Source: DATMGU01 sp035555315
GTDB lineage: Bacteria; Pseudomonadota; Alphaproteobacteria; ATCC43930; CGMCC-115725
Reading direction: 5' to 3'
Assembly (NCBI GenBank): GCA_035555315.1
Contig: DATMGU010000041.1
Span: 36,846-100,845, forward strand
Length of the DNA stretch: 64,000 nt
In this document: piece after piece, positions 24,725 to 34,181 of the stretch
Position numbering within the stretch: position 1 is the first letter of the stretch
How the letters are laid out: each line of letters starts with the position of its first letter
Program-made: the position numbers and the translations under genes
The notes under the pieces: generated by a model
Told to the model about the DNA's origin: nothing
Seen by the model: only the letters and a program-made list of their open reading frames with translations
Databases searched by the model: none

Positions 24725-25987
24725 ATGAGACGCGTTGTCGTTACCGGCGTCGGCCTGGTTACTCCGCTGGGCATCGGGATCGAGCGGAACTGGAACTCGC
24801 TGATCGAAGGCGAGTCGGGTATCCGCGCCATCCAATCTTTCGACGTCTCCGATCTCCCCGCCAAGATCGGCGGGCAGGTTCCGCGCGGCGATACGGCGCA
24901 CGGCTTGTTCAATGTCGACGACTGGGTTCCGACCAAAGATCAGCGCAAGATGGACGAGTTCATCATCTTTGCGATCGCGGCGGCGGCGCAGGCGGTCGAG
25001 GATTCCGGTTGGGTCGCGGAGAGCGACGACGATCAGTTCCGCACCGGTGTGATGATCGGTTCCGGCATCGGCGGCATCAACGGCATCGCCGATGGCGCCG
25101 TGACCTTGCAGGATAAGGGACCGCGGCGGGTCAGCCCGTTCTTCATCCCCTCCAATCTGATCAACCTCGCCTCGGGGCATGTGTCGATCCGATTCGGCTT
25201 CAAGGGCCCCAATCACGCGGTCGTCACCGCTTGCTCGACCGGCGCCCATGCGATCGGCGATGCCTCTCGGCTGATCGCGCTGGACGATGCCGATGTGATG
25301 GTCGCCGGCGGTACCGAGGCGGCGATCTGCCGGCTGGGCATGGCCGGCTTCTGTTCGGCGCGCGCCCTATCGACGGCCTTCAACGACGAACCAAGCCGCG
25401 CGTCGCGTCCCTGGGACGAGGCGCGTGACGGCTTCGTCATGGGCGAGGGATCGGGCATCGTCGTGCTCGAGGAATACGAGCATGCCAAGCGCCGCGGCGC
25501 CAAGATCTATGGCGAGGTGATCGGCTATGGCATGGCCGGCGACGCCTATCACGTCACGGCACCGTCGCCCGATGGCAGCGGCGCCTATCGCTCGATGGCC
25601 GCGGCGCTGAAGCGGTCGGGTCTCGCCACCAGCGACATCGACTATATCAACGCCCACGGCACCTCGACGCCGCTCGGCGATGAAATCGAGCTGGGCGCGG
25701 TGAAGCGCCTGTTCGGCGACGATTCCTATCGGCTATCGATGTCGTCGACCAAATCGGCGATCGGGCATCTGTTGGGGGCGGCCGGTTCGGTCGAGGCGAT
25801 CTTCTCGCTGCTGGCGATGCGCGACAGCATCGTGCCGCCGACGCTGAACCTCGAAAACCCGTCGCCCAATTGCGATATGGACTTGGTTCCGTTGAAGGCG
25901 AAGGAACGCAAGGTGCGTTACGCGCTGTCGAATTCCTTCGGCTTCGGCGGCACCAACGCCTCGCTGATCTTCGCGGGCCCACCCTAA
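24725..25987 (+). CDS. fabF: 3-oxoacyl-ACP synthase II FabF
   Basis: Condensing enzyme of fatty-acid elongation, 420 aa. Its active site is Cys170 in AVVTACSTGAHAIG, His in INAHGTSTPLGD and His in SSTKSAIGHLLGAAG. N-terminus RRVVVTGVGLVTPLG. It lies 112 bp after acpP and 29 bp before mltG. Confidence 0.97.
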   Translation: MRRVVVTGVGLVTPLGIGIERNWNSLIEGESGIRAIQSFDVSDLPAKIGGQVPRGDTAHGLFNVDDWVPTKDQRKMDEFIIFAIAAAAQAVEDSGWVAESDDDQFRTGVMIGSGIGGINGIADGAVTLQDKGPRRVSPFFIPSNLINLASGHVSIRFGFKGPNHAVVTACSTGAHAIGDASRLIALDDADVMVAGGTEAAICRLGMAGFCSARALSTAFNDEPSRASRPWDEARDGFVMGEGSGIVVLEEYEHAKRRGAKIYGEVIGYGMAGDAYHVTAPSPDGSGAYRSMAAALKRSGLATSDIDYINAHGTSTPLGDEIELGAVKRLFGDDSYRLSMSSTKSAIGHLLGAAGSVEAIFSLLAMRDSIVPPTLNLENPSPNCDMDLVPLKAKERKVRYALSNSFGFGGTNASLIFAGPP

Positions 25988-26016
25988 GCTAGGCCATCAG
26001 AGGCGGATCTCGGACG

Positions 26017-26997
26017 ATGCGACGTCGTGTGATCTGGTCTGGAGCGATCGGCGCCCTGTTATTCGGCGTTCTCGTCGTCGTTGGGGCGTTGGTGATCCGC
26101 GACTATCGGGCGGCCGGCCCGCTCGATCAGCCGAAGACGGTGGTGGTGCCCCATGGCATCGGGTTGCAGGCGACCGCGGCGTTGCTGGGTGACGCCGGTA
26201 CCCTGCGGCATCCCCTCGTCTTCGTGCTCGGCGCCCGCTTCATCGGCAAGGCCGGCCAGCTCAAAGCCGGCGAATACGCGATCCCGGCCAGACTCAGCGT
26301 AGCCGGGCTGATCGATCTATTGGCCTCGGGCAAAACGGTCGTTCACCGGCTGGTGGTGCCGGAAGGGCTCACCGTGGAAGAGACGCTGGCGCTCGTCGCC
26401 GGGGCGGAGGCGATGACCGGTGAAGTGACCGACCGGCCGCCGGAAGGCGGGATCCTGCCGGAAACCTATTTCTACAGCTATGGCGAACGGCGGCAGGACA
26501 TGGTCGATCGGATGCACCAGGCGATGGGCCGCCTGGTCAACGAACTCTGGGCCGCCCGGCCGCCCGAATTGCCGCTGCAGACGCCGGAGGAGGCCGTCAC
26601 CCTGGCCTCCATCGTCGAAAAGGAGACGGCGATCGACGCGGAGCGGCCGCGCATCGCCGCCGTGTTCTATAACCGCTTGCGACTCGGCATGCGCCTGCAA
26701 GCCGATCCAACGGTCGCCTATGGCATCACGGAAGGCGCCAAGCCGCTCGATCACCCGTTGAGCCACGCCGAGTTGGATACGCCGTCGCCCTACAACACCT
26801 ATTTGGTGAAGGGGCTGCCGCCCGGGCCGATCGACAATCCCGGACGGGCGGCGCTGCGTGCCGTGCTGCGTCCGGTGACGACCGACGAATTGTATTTCGT
26901 CGCCGACGGCAAGGGCGGTCATGCCTTCGCGGCAACCCTCGCGGATCACAATCGCAACGTCGCCCGCTGGCGGCAGAAGCCGACCGCCGCCCAATGA
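26017..26997 (+). CDS. mltG: Endolytic murein transglycosylase MltG
   Basis: Inner-membrane-anchored transglycosylase thought to terminate nascent glycan strands, 326 aa. An N-terminal signal anchor (AIGALLFGVLVVVGALVI) precedes a LysM-like part and the YceG domain with the catalytic Glu in LASIVEKETAIDAERP and QADPTVAYGI. The C-terminal part has YNTYLVKGLPPGPI. fabF-mltG is a common neighbourhood. Confidence 0.95.
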   Translation: MRRRVIWSGAIGALLFGVLVVVGALVIRDYRAAGPLDQPKTVVVPHGIGLQATAALLGDAGTLRHPLVFVLGARFIGKAGQLKAGEYAIPARLSVAGLIDLLASGKTVVHRLVVPEGLTVEETLALVAGAEAMTGEVTDRPPEGGILPETYFYSYGERRQDMVDRMHQAMGRLVNELWAARPPELPLQTPEEAVTLASIVEKETAIDAERPRIAAVFYNRLRLGMRLQADPTVAYGITEGAKPLDHPLSHAELDTPSPYNTYLVKGLPPGPIDNPGRAALRAVLRPVTTDELYFVADGKGGHAFAATLADHNRNVARWRQKPTAAQ

Positions 26998-27101
26998 GGC
27001 GTACCCATTTAGCCCGGCGGCCTAGCCCGGCGCATGCTGCACTGTTCGAGGTCGGACGGGGAGGCTATAACCCGGCACGACGGGTTTCAGGAGGGTAGAA
27101 C

Positions 27102-27989
27102 GTGACCGTGACCAGCATGACCGGCTATGCGCGGGTCGAAGGCCGGCTGGAGGGTGTCTCCTGGGTCTGGGAACTGCGCAGCGTCAACGGCAAAAGCCTG
27201 GATCTGCGGCTGCGCCTGCCCAATGGTTACGACGCGATCGAAGCGTCGTTGCGCGCCATGCTGGGCGAGGCGCTGAAACGCGGCACCGTCAATGTCACCC
27301 TGTCGATGACCGATGATCAGCGCCCGGCGATGCTGCGGCTCAACCGCGAGGTCCTGGATCAGGTCATCGCGCTGATGCAGGAATTGGAGGGACGAATCGA
27401 CGCGGCGCCGCCGCGGCTGGACGGCTTGTTGTCGATTCGCGGCGTCATGGAACTGGCCGAGGCGATGCCCGATCCCGCCGATCGCGAGATCAAGCTCGCC
27501 GCGGTGACGGCCAGCTTTGGCGAGGCGGTCATCGCCTTGGCGGGCATGCGCCGTGTGGAGGGCATCCGGCTCGCCGAGGTGCTGGAGACCCGGCTCGCCG
27601 AGATCGAAGCCATGGTCCATGAGGCGGAACAATCGGCCGCCGCCCAACCGGCGGCGATTCGCGATCGCTTCCGCCAGCAGATCGCGACCCTGTTGGACAA
27701 CGCACCGCCTTTGCCCGAGGAGCGTTTGGCGCAAGAGGTGGCGCTGCTGATCCAGCGCGCCGATGTGCGGGAGGAACTCGATCGCCTGACCGCTCACGTC
27801 GCCGCGACTCGCGAGTTGCTGGCGGAGGGGAGCGGCGTCGGCCGACGGCTGGATTTCCTGTGTCAGGAGTTCAATCGCGAGGCCAACACCTTGTGTTCGA
27901 AATCGGTCGATTTGGGGCTGACGCGCATCGGCCTCGGGCTCAAAGCCGCGATCGAGCAACTGCGCGAGCAGGTGCAGAACATCGAATGA
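27102..27989 (+). CDS. yicC: YicC family endoribonuclease-like protein
   Basis: YicC/YloC stress-linked family, shown to have endoribonuclease activity in E. coli, 295 aa. Hallmarks are SMTGYARVEG at the N-terminus, ELRSVNGKSLDLRLRLP and the C-terminal GRRLDFLCQEFNREANTLCSK. The start is GTG at 27102 with GGAGG 6-7 nt upstream. It overlaps gmk by 4 bp, a conserved pairing. TATAAC near 27066 may be its own -10. Confidence 0.93.
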   Translation: MTVTSMTGYARVEGRLEGVSWVWELRSVNGKSLDLRLRLPNGYDAIEASLRAMLGEALKRGTVNVTLSMTDDQRPAMLRLNREVLDQVIALMQELEGRIDAAPPRLDGLLSIRGVMELAEAMPDPADREIKLAAVTASFGEAVIALAGMRRVEGIRLAEVLETRLAEIEAMVHEAEQSAAAQPAAIRDRFRQQIATLLDNAPPLPEERLAQEVALLIQRADVREELDRLTAHVAATRELLAEGSGVGRRLDFLCQEFNREANTLCSKSVDLGLTRIGLGLKAAIEQLREQVQNIE

Positions 27990-28627
27990 CGGAAGATCTC
28001 TCGATTAGCCGACGCGGCTTCATGCTGGTGCTGTCATCGCCCTCCGGTGCCGGCAAGACGACGCTGACCCGACGATTGCTCGAGATCGACGAGTCGCTGC
28101 GAATCTCGGTCTCGGTGACCACGCGGCCGCGTCGACCAAACGAGATCGACGGCCGGGACTACGTCTTCATCGATCAGCCGCGTTTCGACCGGATGGTCGA
28201 GAAGGGCGATCTCTTGGAGCACGCCACGGTGTTCGGCAATTGCTATGGCACGCCCCGCGCGTTGGTCGAGGAGACCTTGGCCGGCGGTCGCGATGTGGTG
28301 AGCGATCTGGATTGGCAAGGCACGCAGCAACTCGCCCAGAGTTTTCGCGACGACATGGTGAGCGTGTTCATCCTGCCGCCCAGCGTCGCCGAATTGCACC
28401 GCCGACTAACCCAGCGCAACCAGGACAGCGCCGAGGTGGTCGCGGCGCGCATGGCGAAAGCCGTCGACGAGATGAGTCACTGGGCCGAATACGACTACGT
28501 CATCGTCAATCAGGATCTGGATCGCAGCATCGCCACGCTGCAAGCCATCCTGGCCGCCGAGCGCAGCCGGCGGGTTCGGCAGGTCGGCTTGTTCGAGTTC
28601 GTGAGGCGGCTCAGCCAGCGCGGTTGA
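27986..28627 (+). CDS. gmk: Guanylate kinase
   Basis: Phosphorylates GMP to GDP, 213 aa. The P-loop is SSPSGAGKTTL at about residues 20-30, the GMP-binding SVTTRPRRPNEIDGRDY follows, then LLEHATVFGNCYGTPR and VVSDLDWQG. The start ATG at 27986 overlaps yicC. Its 3' end runs into a 29-bp tandem repeat shared with the convergent rsmA end. Confidence 0.96.
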   Translation: MTEDLSISRRGFMLVLSSPSGAGKTTLTRRLLEIDESLRISVSVTTRPRRPNEIDGRDYVFIDQPRFDRMVEKGDLLEHATVFGNCYGTPRALVEETLAGGRDVVSDLDWQGTQQLAQSFRDDMVSVFILPPSVAELHRRLTQRNQDSAEVVAARMAKAVDEMSHWAEYDYVIVNQDLDRSIATLQAILAAERSRRVRQVGLFEFVRRLSQRG

Positions 28628-28694
28628 AGCCGCGCCGACTCACTCCGCGCGGCAGAAGCCGTGCCAACTCAATCCGCTCGGCTGAGGCCGCGCG
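28625..28694. repeat. 29-bp tandem repeat joining the gmk and rsmA ends
   Basis: Two imperfect 29-bp copies (28625-28653 and 28654-28682) plus a partial third begin at the gmk stop and run into the last codons of rsmA. Each copy has GAAGCCG(C/T)GCC(G/A)ACTCA(C/A)TCCGC. The second and third copies encode the last residues and stop of rsmA, so its 3' end seems to have been copied outward. Confidence 0.8.
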
Positions 28695-29526
28695 CTAGCG
28701 CGCAGAAGGCGGCGACGTCCAATTCCTCGGCGCGCGCCGTACCCGGGATACCGGCCTCGGCGAGCAGGCCCTCGGCGTCACCCAAAGATTTCAGGCTCTG
28801 CCGCAACATCTTGCGTCGCTGACCGAATGCCGCCGCCGTGACGCGCTCCAACGCGCTCATCTCGGCCGCGGCCAGCGGTGCCGGTCTGGGGGTGAAGCGG
28901 ACGACGGTGGAGGTTACTTTCGGTGCGGGCACGAATGCCTTGGGCGGGATGTCGAACACCGCCTTGGGCTCGGTCAGCCACTGGGTGACGATCGACAGCC
29001 GGCCATAGCTTTTGGAGCGCGGGGCGGCGACCAGCCGTTCCGCGACCTCCTTCTGAAACATCAGCGTCAGCCCGGCATATTCATCGATGTGACGAAGCCA
29101 GCCGAGCAGCAGGGGGGTCGCGATATTGTAGGGCAGGTTCGCGACGATCCGACGGGGGGCCGGCGCCAGGGCGGCGAAGTCGAGCGTCAGGGCGTCGCCG
29201 GATACGATGCGCAGGCGGCCCGGATAGGCGGCGGCGAGGTCGGCGAGGGCGGCGACGCAGCGCTCGTCGCGCTCGACCGCGACCACCCGCGCGCCGGCGG
29301 CGAGCAAGGCGCGGGTCAGGCCGCCAGGACCGGGACCGATTTCGATGATGTCGGCATCCCGCAACTCGCCCGCGCTGCGGGCGATGCGCGCGGTAAGATT
29401 GCCGTCGAGCAGGAAATTCTGGCCGAGCGATTTGCGGGCATCGAGGCCATAGGCCCGGATGACCTCACGCAGGGGCGGCAGGTCGATACCGGCGTGATCG
29501 GGCTCGATGCGCGTCGCGTCGCTCAC
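28669..29526 (-). CDS. rsmA: 16S rRNA dimethyltransferase RsmA (KsgA)
   Basis: Dimethylates two adjacent adenosines near the 3' end of 16S rRNA (late 30S assembly check), 285 aa. Motifs are KSLGQNFLLDGNLTARI, EIGPGPGGLTRALL (SAM), DALTLDF, NLPYNIATPLL (catalytic motif IV) and a C-terminal four-helix domain. The start is GTG at 29526, overlapping the pdxA stop (GTGA). Confidence 0.95.
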   Translation of the reverse strand: MSDATRIEPDHAGIDLPPLREVIRAYGLDARKSLGQNFLLDGNLTARIARSAGELRDADIIEIGPGPGGLTRALLAAGARVVAVERDERCVAALADLAAAYPGRLRIVSGDALTLDFAALAPAPRRIVANLPYNIATPLLLGWLRHIDEYAGLTLMFQKEVAERLVAAPRSKSYGRLSIVTQWLTEPKAVFDIPPKAFVPAPKVTSTVVRFTPRPAPLAAAEMSALERVTAAAFGQRRKMLRQSLKSLGDAEGLLAEAGIPGTARAEELDVAAFCALARGLSRAD

Positions 29527-30557
29527 GCCACGGGGCGGCCTGTGGCGAGACGGCGCATATGCGCCATCTGCGCGGCGGCCTCCAAGGCCGCGACCAGGCT
29601 GGTGCAACTGGCGATACCGGTGCCGGCGATGTCGAAGGCGGTGCCGTGATCCGGCGAGGTGCGCACGAAGGGGAGGCCCAGGGTGATGTTGACGCCCCGA
29701 TCGAAGTCGATCGTCTTCAGCGGGATCAATGCCTGATCGTGGTAGAGGCAGATCACCGCGTCGTAACGGCTGCGCGCGGCCGCGTGAAACAGCGTATCGG
29801 CGGGGACCGGGCCGACCGCCTTGATGCCTTCGGCCACCAGGCGCCTGACGGCCGGCGCGACGATGTCGATTTCCTCCCGGCCGAACGCACCGCCCTCGCC
29901 GGCATGGGGATTGAGGCCGGCCACGGCGAGGCGCGGATCGGGGATGCCGAAATCCCGGATCAGACCGGCGGCGGTGGCGCGTCCGGCGACGACGATGGCC
30001 TCGGTATCCAGCACCTCGACCGCTTGCCGCAGCGCCATGTGGATGGTGACCGGGACGACCCGCAGGCCGGGGCAGGCGAGCATCATGGTCGGGTGATGGC
30101 CAGGTCCCGCCAATTCCGCCAGATACTCGGTGTGGCCCGGGTGTCGGAAGCCGATCTCGTAGAGCGCTTGCTTATGAATGGGGTTGGTGACGACCGCCGC
30201 CGCCTCGCCGTCGCGGACCAGAGCCACCGCCCGATCGATCGACCGCAGCACGGCCGGCGCGTTGCGGGGGTCCGGCCGGCCGGGAACGACCTCCACCGCC
30301 AGCGCGATGGGAAGGACCGGCAGGGCATCCGGCCAGCATGTCGCGACCTCCGTCAGGTCGGCGATCGGTCGGATCGGCACAGCCCAGCCCAGCCCGGCCG
30401 CCAGGGTACCGAGCCGTGCCGGATCGTCCAGCAGGCAGAACGGCGGCACGCCCGTGGCACGGTCCAGCCAAGCTTTGAGCGCGATTTCACCGCCGATGCC
30501 CGCCGGCTCGCCCATGGTCATGACCAAGGGGGGCAGTATTCCGGTCTGCTGGATCAT
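29523..30557 (-). CDS. pdxA: 4-hydroxythreonine-4-phosphate dehydrogenase PdxA
   Basis: NAD-dependent step of vitamin B6 synthesis, 344 aa. The start PPLVMTMGEPAGIGGEIALK is diagnostic. Metal ligands are in FRHPGHTEYLAELAG, LYHDQALIPLK and RTSPDHGTAFDIAGTG. It sits between surA and rsmA, the widely conserved surA-pdxA-rsmA order, and is coupled to rsmA. Confidence 0.95.
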   Translation of the reverse strand: MIQQTGILPPLVMTMGEPAGIGGEIALKAWLDRATGVPPFCLLDDPARLGTLAAGLGWAVPIRPIADLTEVATCWPDALPVLPIALAVEVVPGRPDPRNAPAVLRSIDRAVALVRDGEAAAVVTNPIHKQALYEIGFRHPGHTEYLAELAGPGHHPTMMLACPGLRVVPVTIHMALRQAVEVLDTEAIVVAGRATAAGLIRDFGIPDPRLAVAGLNPHAGEGGAFGREEIDIVAPAVRRLVAEGIKAVGPVPADTLFHAAARSRYDAVICLYHDQALIPLKTIDFDRGVNITLGLPFVRTSPDHGTAFDIAGTGIASCTSLVAALEAAAQMAHMRRLATGRPVA

Positions 30558-30581
30558 CTGGCTTCACTCAAACGGGTGCGA

Positions 30582-31841
30582 TCAAACCCGCATATCGATA
30601 AAGCTGACGCGGCGCAGATCACGGAGATAGCGGCGGGCGAGGTTTTCCAGACGTTGACGGGCCAGCGTCTCAGCGGCTTCGTCACGCGTCTCCTGCACGG
30701 GGGTCCCGCCTTCGCGCTCACAGACCATCAGCACCCCGACGCCCCCTCGGATCGACATCGGCGCGGTCGGCTCGGACACCTTGGCCGCGGCGAGGGTAGG
30801 TCGCAGATCCGGCGGTAGATCGTTCAGTCGGACGCGGCCGATATTGCCGGAGGTCTGCGGGGCTACGGTTTGGCCGATCTTGGCAAGCTCGCCGCAGCTC
30901 CGCGCGCCGGCGGTCGCCTGCCGCGCCCGCTCGATCATCGCTTGGCGAGTCGCGGTATCGGCGGTGTCGGGGAGCGGAAAGACGACTTGGGTCAAATTGA
31001 CCGTGACGTCGCTGCTATCGGCGCCACCGGTACGCCGGTCGATCAAATAATAGATGAACCAGCCGCCGCTCAGCCGGACCGGCGGCGACATTTGGCCTGG
31101 CTTCATATTCTTGATGACCTCGTCGGCCCGAGGGTCGAGCGTTCCGCTCGGCACCCAGCCGACATCGCCGCCGATCGCCGCCGTCGCCGATTGCGAGAAT
31201 TGCCGGGCCACTTTGGCGAAATCGCCGCCATGCCTGATCTCGTCGACCAGATGATCGGCGGTGCGCTGGACATCGGCATCCTGATCGGGCGAATCCACGC
31301 TCAGGAAAATTTCGGCGACACGGTCCTGCGGGCGGTCGCGATCCGTCTCGAACCGCTTCAGCTCATCGGTGATTTCGTCCTCGCCGACGCCGACATTGGA
31401 TCCCATGCGGCGGCGAATCAGGCGCTGCCATGTCAGCTGGGCGCGGAGCTGGCCGATCAAGACGGTGCGGTCGATATTGTTCCCGGCCAGGAATCGGTCG
31501 AGGCCGCCGGCCGGCATGTTGTTCACCTGCTCCAGGTGCTTGTACTGCTCATCGAGCTCCTTATCGCTGATCGTGACGTTCAGCCGCTTGGCTTCCTGCA
31601 GCTCGAGCTTTTCGTCGATCAGCGTCCGCATCACTTGGGCGGTGACCCGTTGCCGATTCTCGGCCGTGTCGGGAAAACTGGCGGATATCAGCGCCAACCG
31701 GGTTCTGGCCGTGAGGTCCGTCACCGAGATGATGTCGTCATTGACGACCGCCGCGATGCGCACTTCCTGCGCCGCGGCCGGAAGCGAGATCGAAACTGCA
31801 CCTGCGATCAGCAGGCTAGACAACAGGCGTGAGATCGACAC
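30582..31841 (-). CDS. surA: Periplasmic chaperone/peptidyl-prolyl isomerase SurA
   Basis: Escorts unfolded outer-membrane proteins, including LptD, to the BAM complex, about 419 aa. A signal peptide (SISRLLSSLLIAGAVSISLPAAAQ) is followed by the SurA N-domain (IAAVVNDDIISVTDLTAR) and two parvulin-like regions (DRVAEIFLSVDSPDQ with FAKVARQFSQSATAAIGGDVGWV, then a second degenerate one). I prefer the GTG at 31841 (AGGA 9 nt upstream); an in-frame start at 31889 is possible. It lies downstream of lptD. Confidence 0.9.
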   Translation of the reverse strand: MSISRLLSSLLIAGAVSISLPAAAQEVRIAAVVNDDIISVTDLTARTRLALISASFPDTAENRQRVTAQVMRTLIDEKLELQEAKRLNVTISDKELDEQYKHLEQVNNMPAGGLDRFLAGNNIDRTVLIGQLRAQLTWQRLIRRRMGSNVGVGEDEITDELKRFETDRDRPQDRVAEIFLSVDSPDQDADVQRTADHLVDEIRHGGDFAKVARQFSQSATAAIGGDVGWVPSGTLDPRADEVIKNMKPGQMSPPVRLSGGWFIYYLIDRRTGGADSSDVTVNLTQVVFPLPDTADTATRQAMIERARQATAGARSCGELAKIGQTVAPQTSGNIGRVRLNDLPPDLRPTLAAAKVSEPTAPMSIRGGVGVLMVCEREGGTPVQETRDEAAETLARQRLENLARRYLRDLRRVSFIDMRV

Positions 31842-31888
31842 GGGGCAAAGTCCTGGTAGTTTTGGCGGAGCATGTCCAACCGGGCGCA

Positions 31889-31904
31889 CCTCTCCCGCGA
31901 GAGG
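31889..31904. repeat. Perfect palindrome between lptD and surA
   Basis: CCTCTC-CCGC-GAGAGG, a 6-bp perfect stem with a 4-nt loop, in the 107-bp spacer. It belongs to the same GC-rich intergenic repeat style seen at 4338 and 13807 and could weakly attenuate transcription into surA. Confidence 0.5.
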
Positions 31905-31948
31905 AGAAGGCGATGCTGAGACGTTCTACACCGACCGGCCGCCCGCCG

Positions 31949-34174
31949 TCACTGAGAGTTGGTCTGGAAGCTCGGCAAAAGCACCTGGCCCAGGTTTTTG
32001 AAAACCACCTGGAATGTGATGGTGGTGCCCGGCGTCACGGCGCTGTTGATGATGTTGGATTGCGATAATGACGTGATGACGGTCATGCACTCGTCCTGAT
32101 AGCTCGCGGTGACGCTGGACGATAAGGTGCCGTTCGCGAAATTGCCGAGGTCTCGGGTGCCGCTCAATGAAACCGTCCAGTATGGTGTGAGGCCGATTGT
32201 GGCGTTGGCACTGACCTGCTGCCGGTTGGTCACGCCGTCGCGCGGATTGGCGGTGATCTGCGCGAAGTTGACGCCCAACCTCAACCGCTGCGGACCCGTA
32301 TTGATACCGACTTCCTGGCGATGGACCCTGAGATCCTGCTGATCCAGCCGGAAGCGGTAATACGTATCGAAGTAACTGTTCGGCGAGATCTGCACACGGC
32401 CGACATAATCCGACAGCTGGCGGCTGAGACCGGTGCCGGTGGGAAAGAGGTTGTCGTATTTCTGGAGGCGATAACTTTGCCCGACCAGGAAGCTCAGCTG
32501 ATTGCCGGCCTGGTCGTACATCGCCGCCGACAGCCCGTAATCGGCGCGCTGCCCGGAATCGACCTGGTCGTAACCGGTCAGCCGATTGGGCACGAACAGA
32601 TCGCTGTCATCGAAATCGAAGGCCTGGCTGTCCTGGTTCGGGATCGTCGACGGGTTGCCACCATTCGGCGCCGCGATCAGCGACACGATCGGCTGGATCA
32701 CCACCCGCGTGTTCTTGCCATAGCGCACCAGTGGGTAGCGCCAATTGAGGCTGAGCTGGGGAAATACGCGGCCGTTGGTGGCGGACGTCGGCGTGTCGGT
32801 CGAAACCGGCCGGACATCCGAGACGGAATAAGCGTCGCCGCGCGTGCTGCCGGTGAATTTGAAGACGCTGCCATCCGAGGTCGTGAACGGCCGCTCCCAG
32901 GTGGCTCCGGTCGAATACCGACGATAACTCGGGGTGGATTGGCCGATGAGGTCCAGCACGTTGTTGTTCACGCTGAGCCGTCCCCCCCAAGCGTCCGGGC
33001 GACCGACATAGGTGTAGTCGAGCACCGGCAGGATGATTGGTTGGGTGCCATCCGACACGACCGAGCGCAGCGACTGGAACGAATAGGCGTTGATGCTGCC
33101 GAAACTGCGCTCGTCGAAATCTTCCAAATAGGCGCGCGAGGTCAGAAAATTCGCCGGGGTGCCGAACCGGTAGTACGACAGATAGTTCACGTCGCTGACC
33201 CGCTGGATATCGAAGCCAGTGCGGTAGTTTTCGTTGAGATCGAATTCGCCGTTGCTGGAAATATTGCCGCGAAATGATTTGTTGATCGTGGACGCATCGG
33301 TCGTCGTGGTGAAGCTACCCCGGCCGTAGATGTATCCATCGGTGAAGCGTTGCCGATATTCACCGCCTAGGACGGTGCCGGCGTTGCTGGTGAAGAGCGG
33401 CTGGAACGTCGCATCCTTGCTGCCGTCGATCGCCCAGTAATAGGGGATGCTGGCGAACGCGCCGAGGTTCGTGTTGGAGCCGACCAGCGGCGCCAAAAGG
33501 CCGCTGCTACGTTTTACGCTTGGATCCGGCTGTGACAGGTACGGAGAATAAAAGATTGGAACGCCGGCGATTTCCATCACGACATTGTTGTATTCGATCA
33601 GCTGATTTTCTTTGTCGTGGGTGATCTTGGCGGCCTTTAGCTGCCAGAGCGGCGGGCTCGTCGGATCGTCCTTGCACAGGTCGCACGGGCTATAGACGCC
33701 CTTCATGATCTCGGTGTGGTCGCCGTTCAGCCGCCGCGCGGTATTGCCGACCAATCGCGAGCGATCGGACAGCAGCATGCGGGCGTCTTTGATGAAGGCG
33801 TCGCGCATCGAATCGGTGAGCTCGACGTAATTGCCGAAAACCACCTCGCCGGTCGGTTCCAGCATGCTGACATGGCCGGAAGCGGTGACCGTGTCGGTTT
33901 TCTGATTATAGGTCACCGTATCGGCGAAGACGGTGCGGCCGGCCTGGCTGACCTCGACATGGCCGCGTGCCACGACCAGCGCCAGCTCGTTGTCATAGGT
34001 GACATCGTCGGCACTGAACACGGCGGGCGCGTTTTTGTCGTCGGCGGTCGATTTGCGGTCTCGGAAAGTATCCGTCTGCGCCGACGCCGATGGAGGATCG
34101 GCGACGAAAACCGCCGCAACCGTGTATCCGAGCGTCGCGACCCGCGCGATGTCCGCCCATGTGCGCCTAGCCAT
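31949..34174 (-). CDS. lptD: LPS-assembly outer-membrane protein LptD
   Basis: Beta-barrel that inserts lipopolysaccharide into the outer leaflet, 741 aa. A signal peptide ends near SASAQTD. An OstA/LptA-like periplasmic domain follows (VFSADDVTYDNELALVVARGHVEV, VTASGHVSM). The C-terminal barrel starts around residue 200 (PIFYSPYLSQPDP), with YGRGSFTTTTD and many alternating aromatic strands. A Cys pair occurs in SPCDLCKDD. It lies 7 bp after lptG in the Lpt operon. Confidence 0.94.
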   Translation of the reverse strand: MARRTWADIARVATLGYTVAAVFVADPPSASAQTDTFRDRKSTADDKNAPAVFSADDVTYDNELALVVARGHVEVSQAGRTVFADTVTYNQKTDTVTASGHVSMLEPTGEVVFGNYVELTDSMRDAFIKDARMLLSDRSRLVGNTARRLNGDHTEIMKGVYSPCDLCKDDPTSPPLWQLKAAKITHDKENQLIEYNNVVMEIAGVPIFYSPYLSQPDPSVKRSSGLLAPLVGSNTNLGAFASIPYYWAIDGSKDATFQPLFTSNAGTVLGGEYRQRFTDGYIYGRGSFTTTTDASTINKSFRGNISSNGEFDLNENYRTGFDIQRVSDVNYLSYYRFGTPANFLTSRAYLEDFDERSFGSINAYSFQSLRSVVSDGTQPIILPVLDYTYVGRPDAWGGRLSVNNNVLDLIGQSTPSYRRYSTGATWERPFTTSDGSVFKFTGSTRGDAYSVSDVRPVSTDTPTSATNGRVFPQLSLNWRYPLVRYGKNTRVVIQPIVSLIAAPNGGNPSTIPNQDSQAFDFDDSDLFVPNRLTGYDQVDSGQRADYGLSAAMYDQAGNQLSFLVGQSYRLQKYDNLFPTGTGLSRQLSDYVGRVQISPNSYFDTYYRFRLDQQDLRVHRQEVGINTGPQRLRLGVNFAQITANPRDGVTNRQQVSANATIGLTPYWTVSLSGTRDLGNFANGTLSSSVTASYQDECMTVITSLSQSNIINSAVTPGTTITFQVVFKNLGQVLLPSFQTNSQ

Positions 34175-34181
34175 GTGGTGC

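Noticed and set aside
29559..30818. 419-codon open frame antisense to pdxA and surA
   Set aside because: Both real genes have diagnostic motifs; this reading does not.
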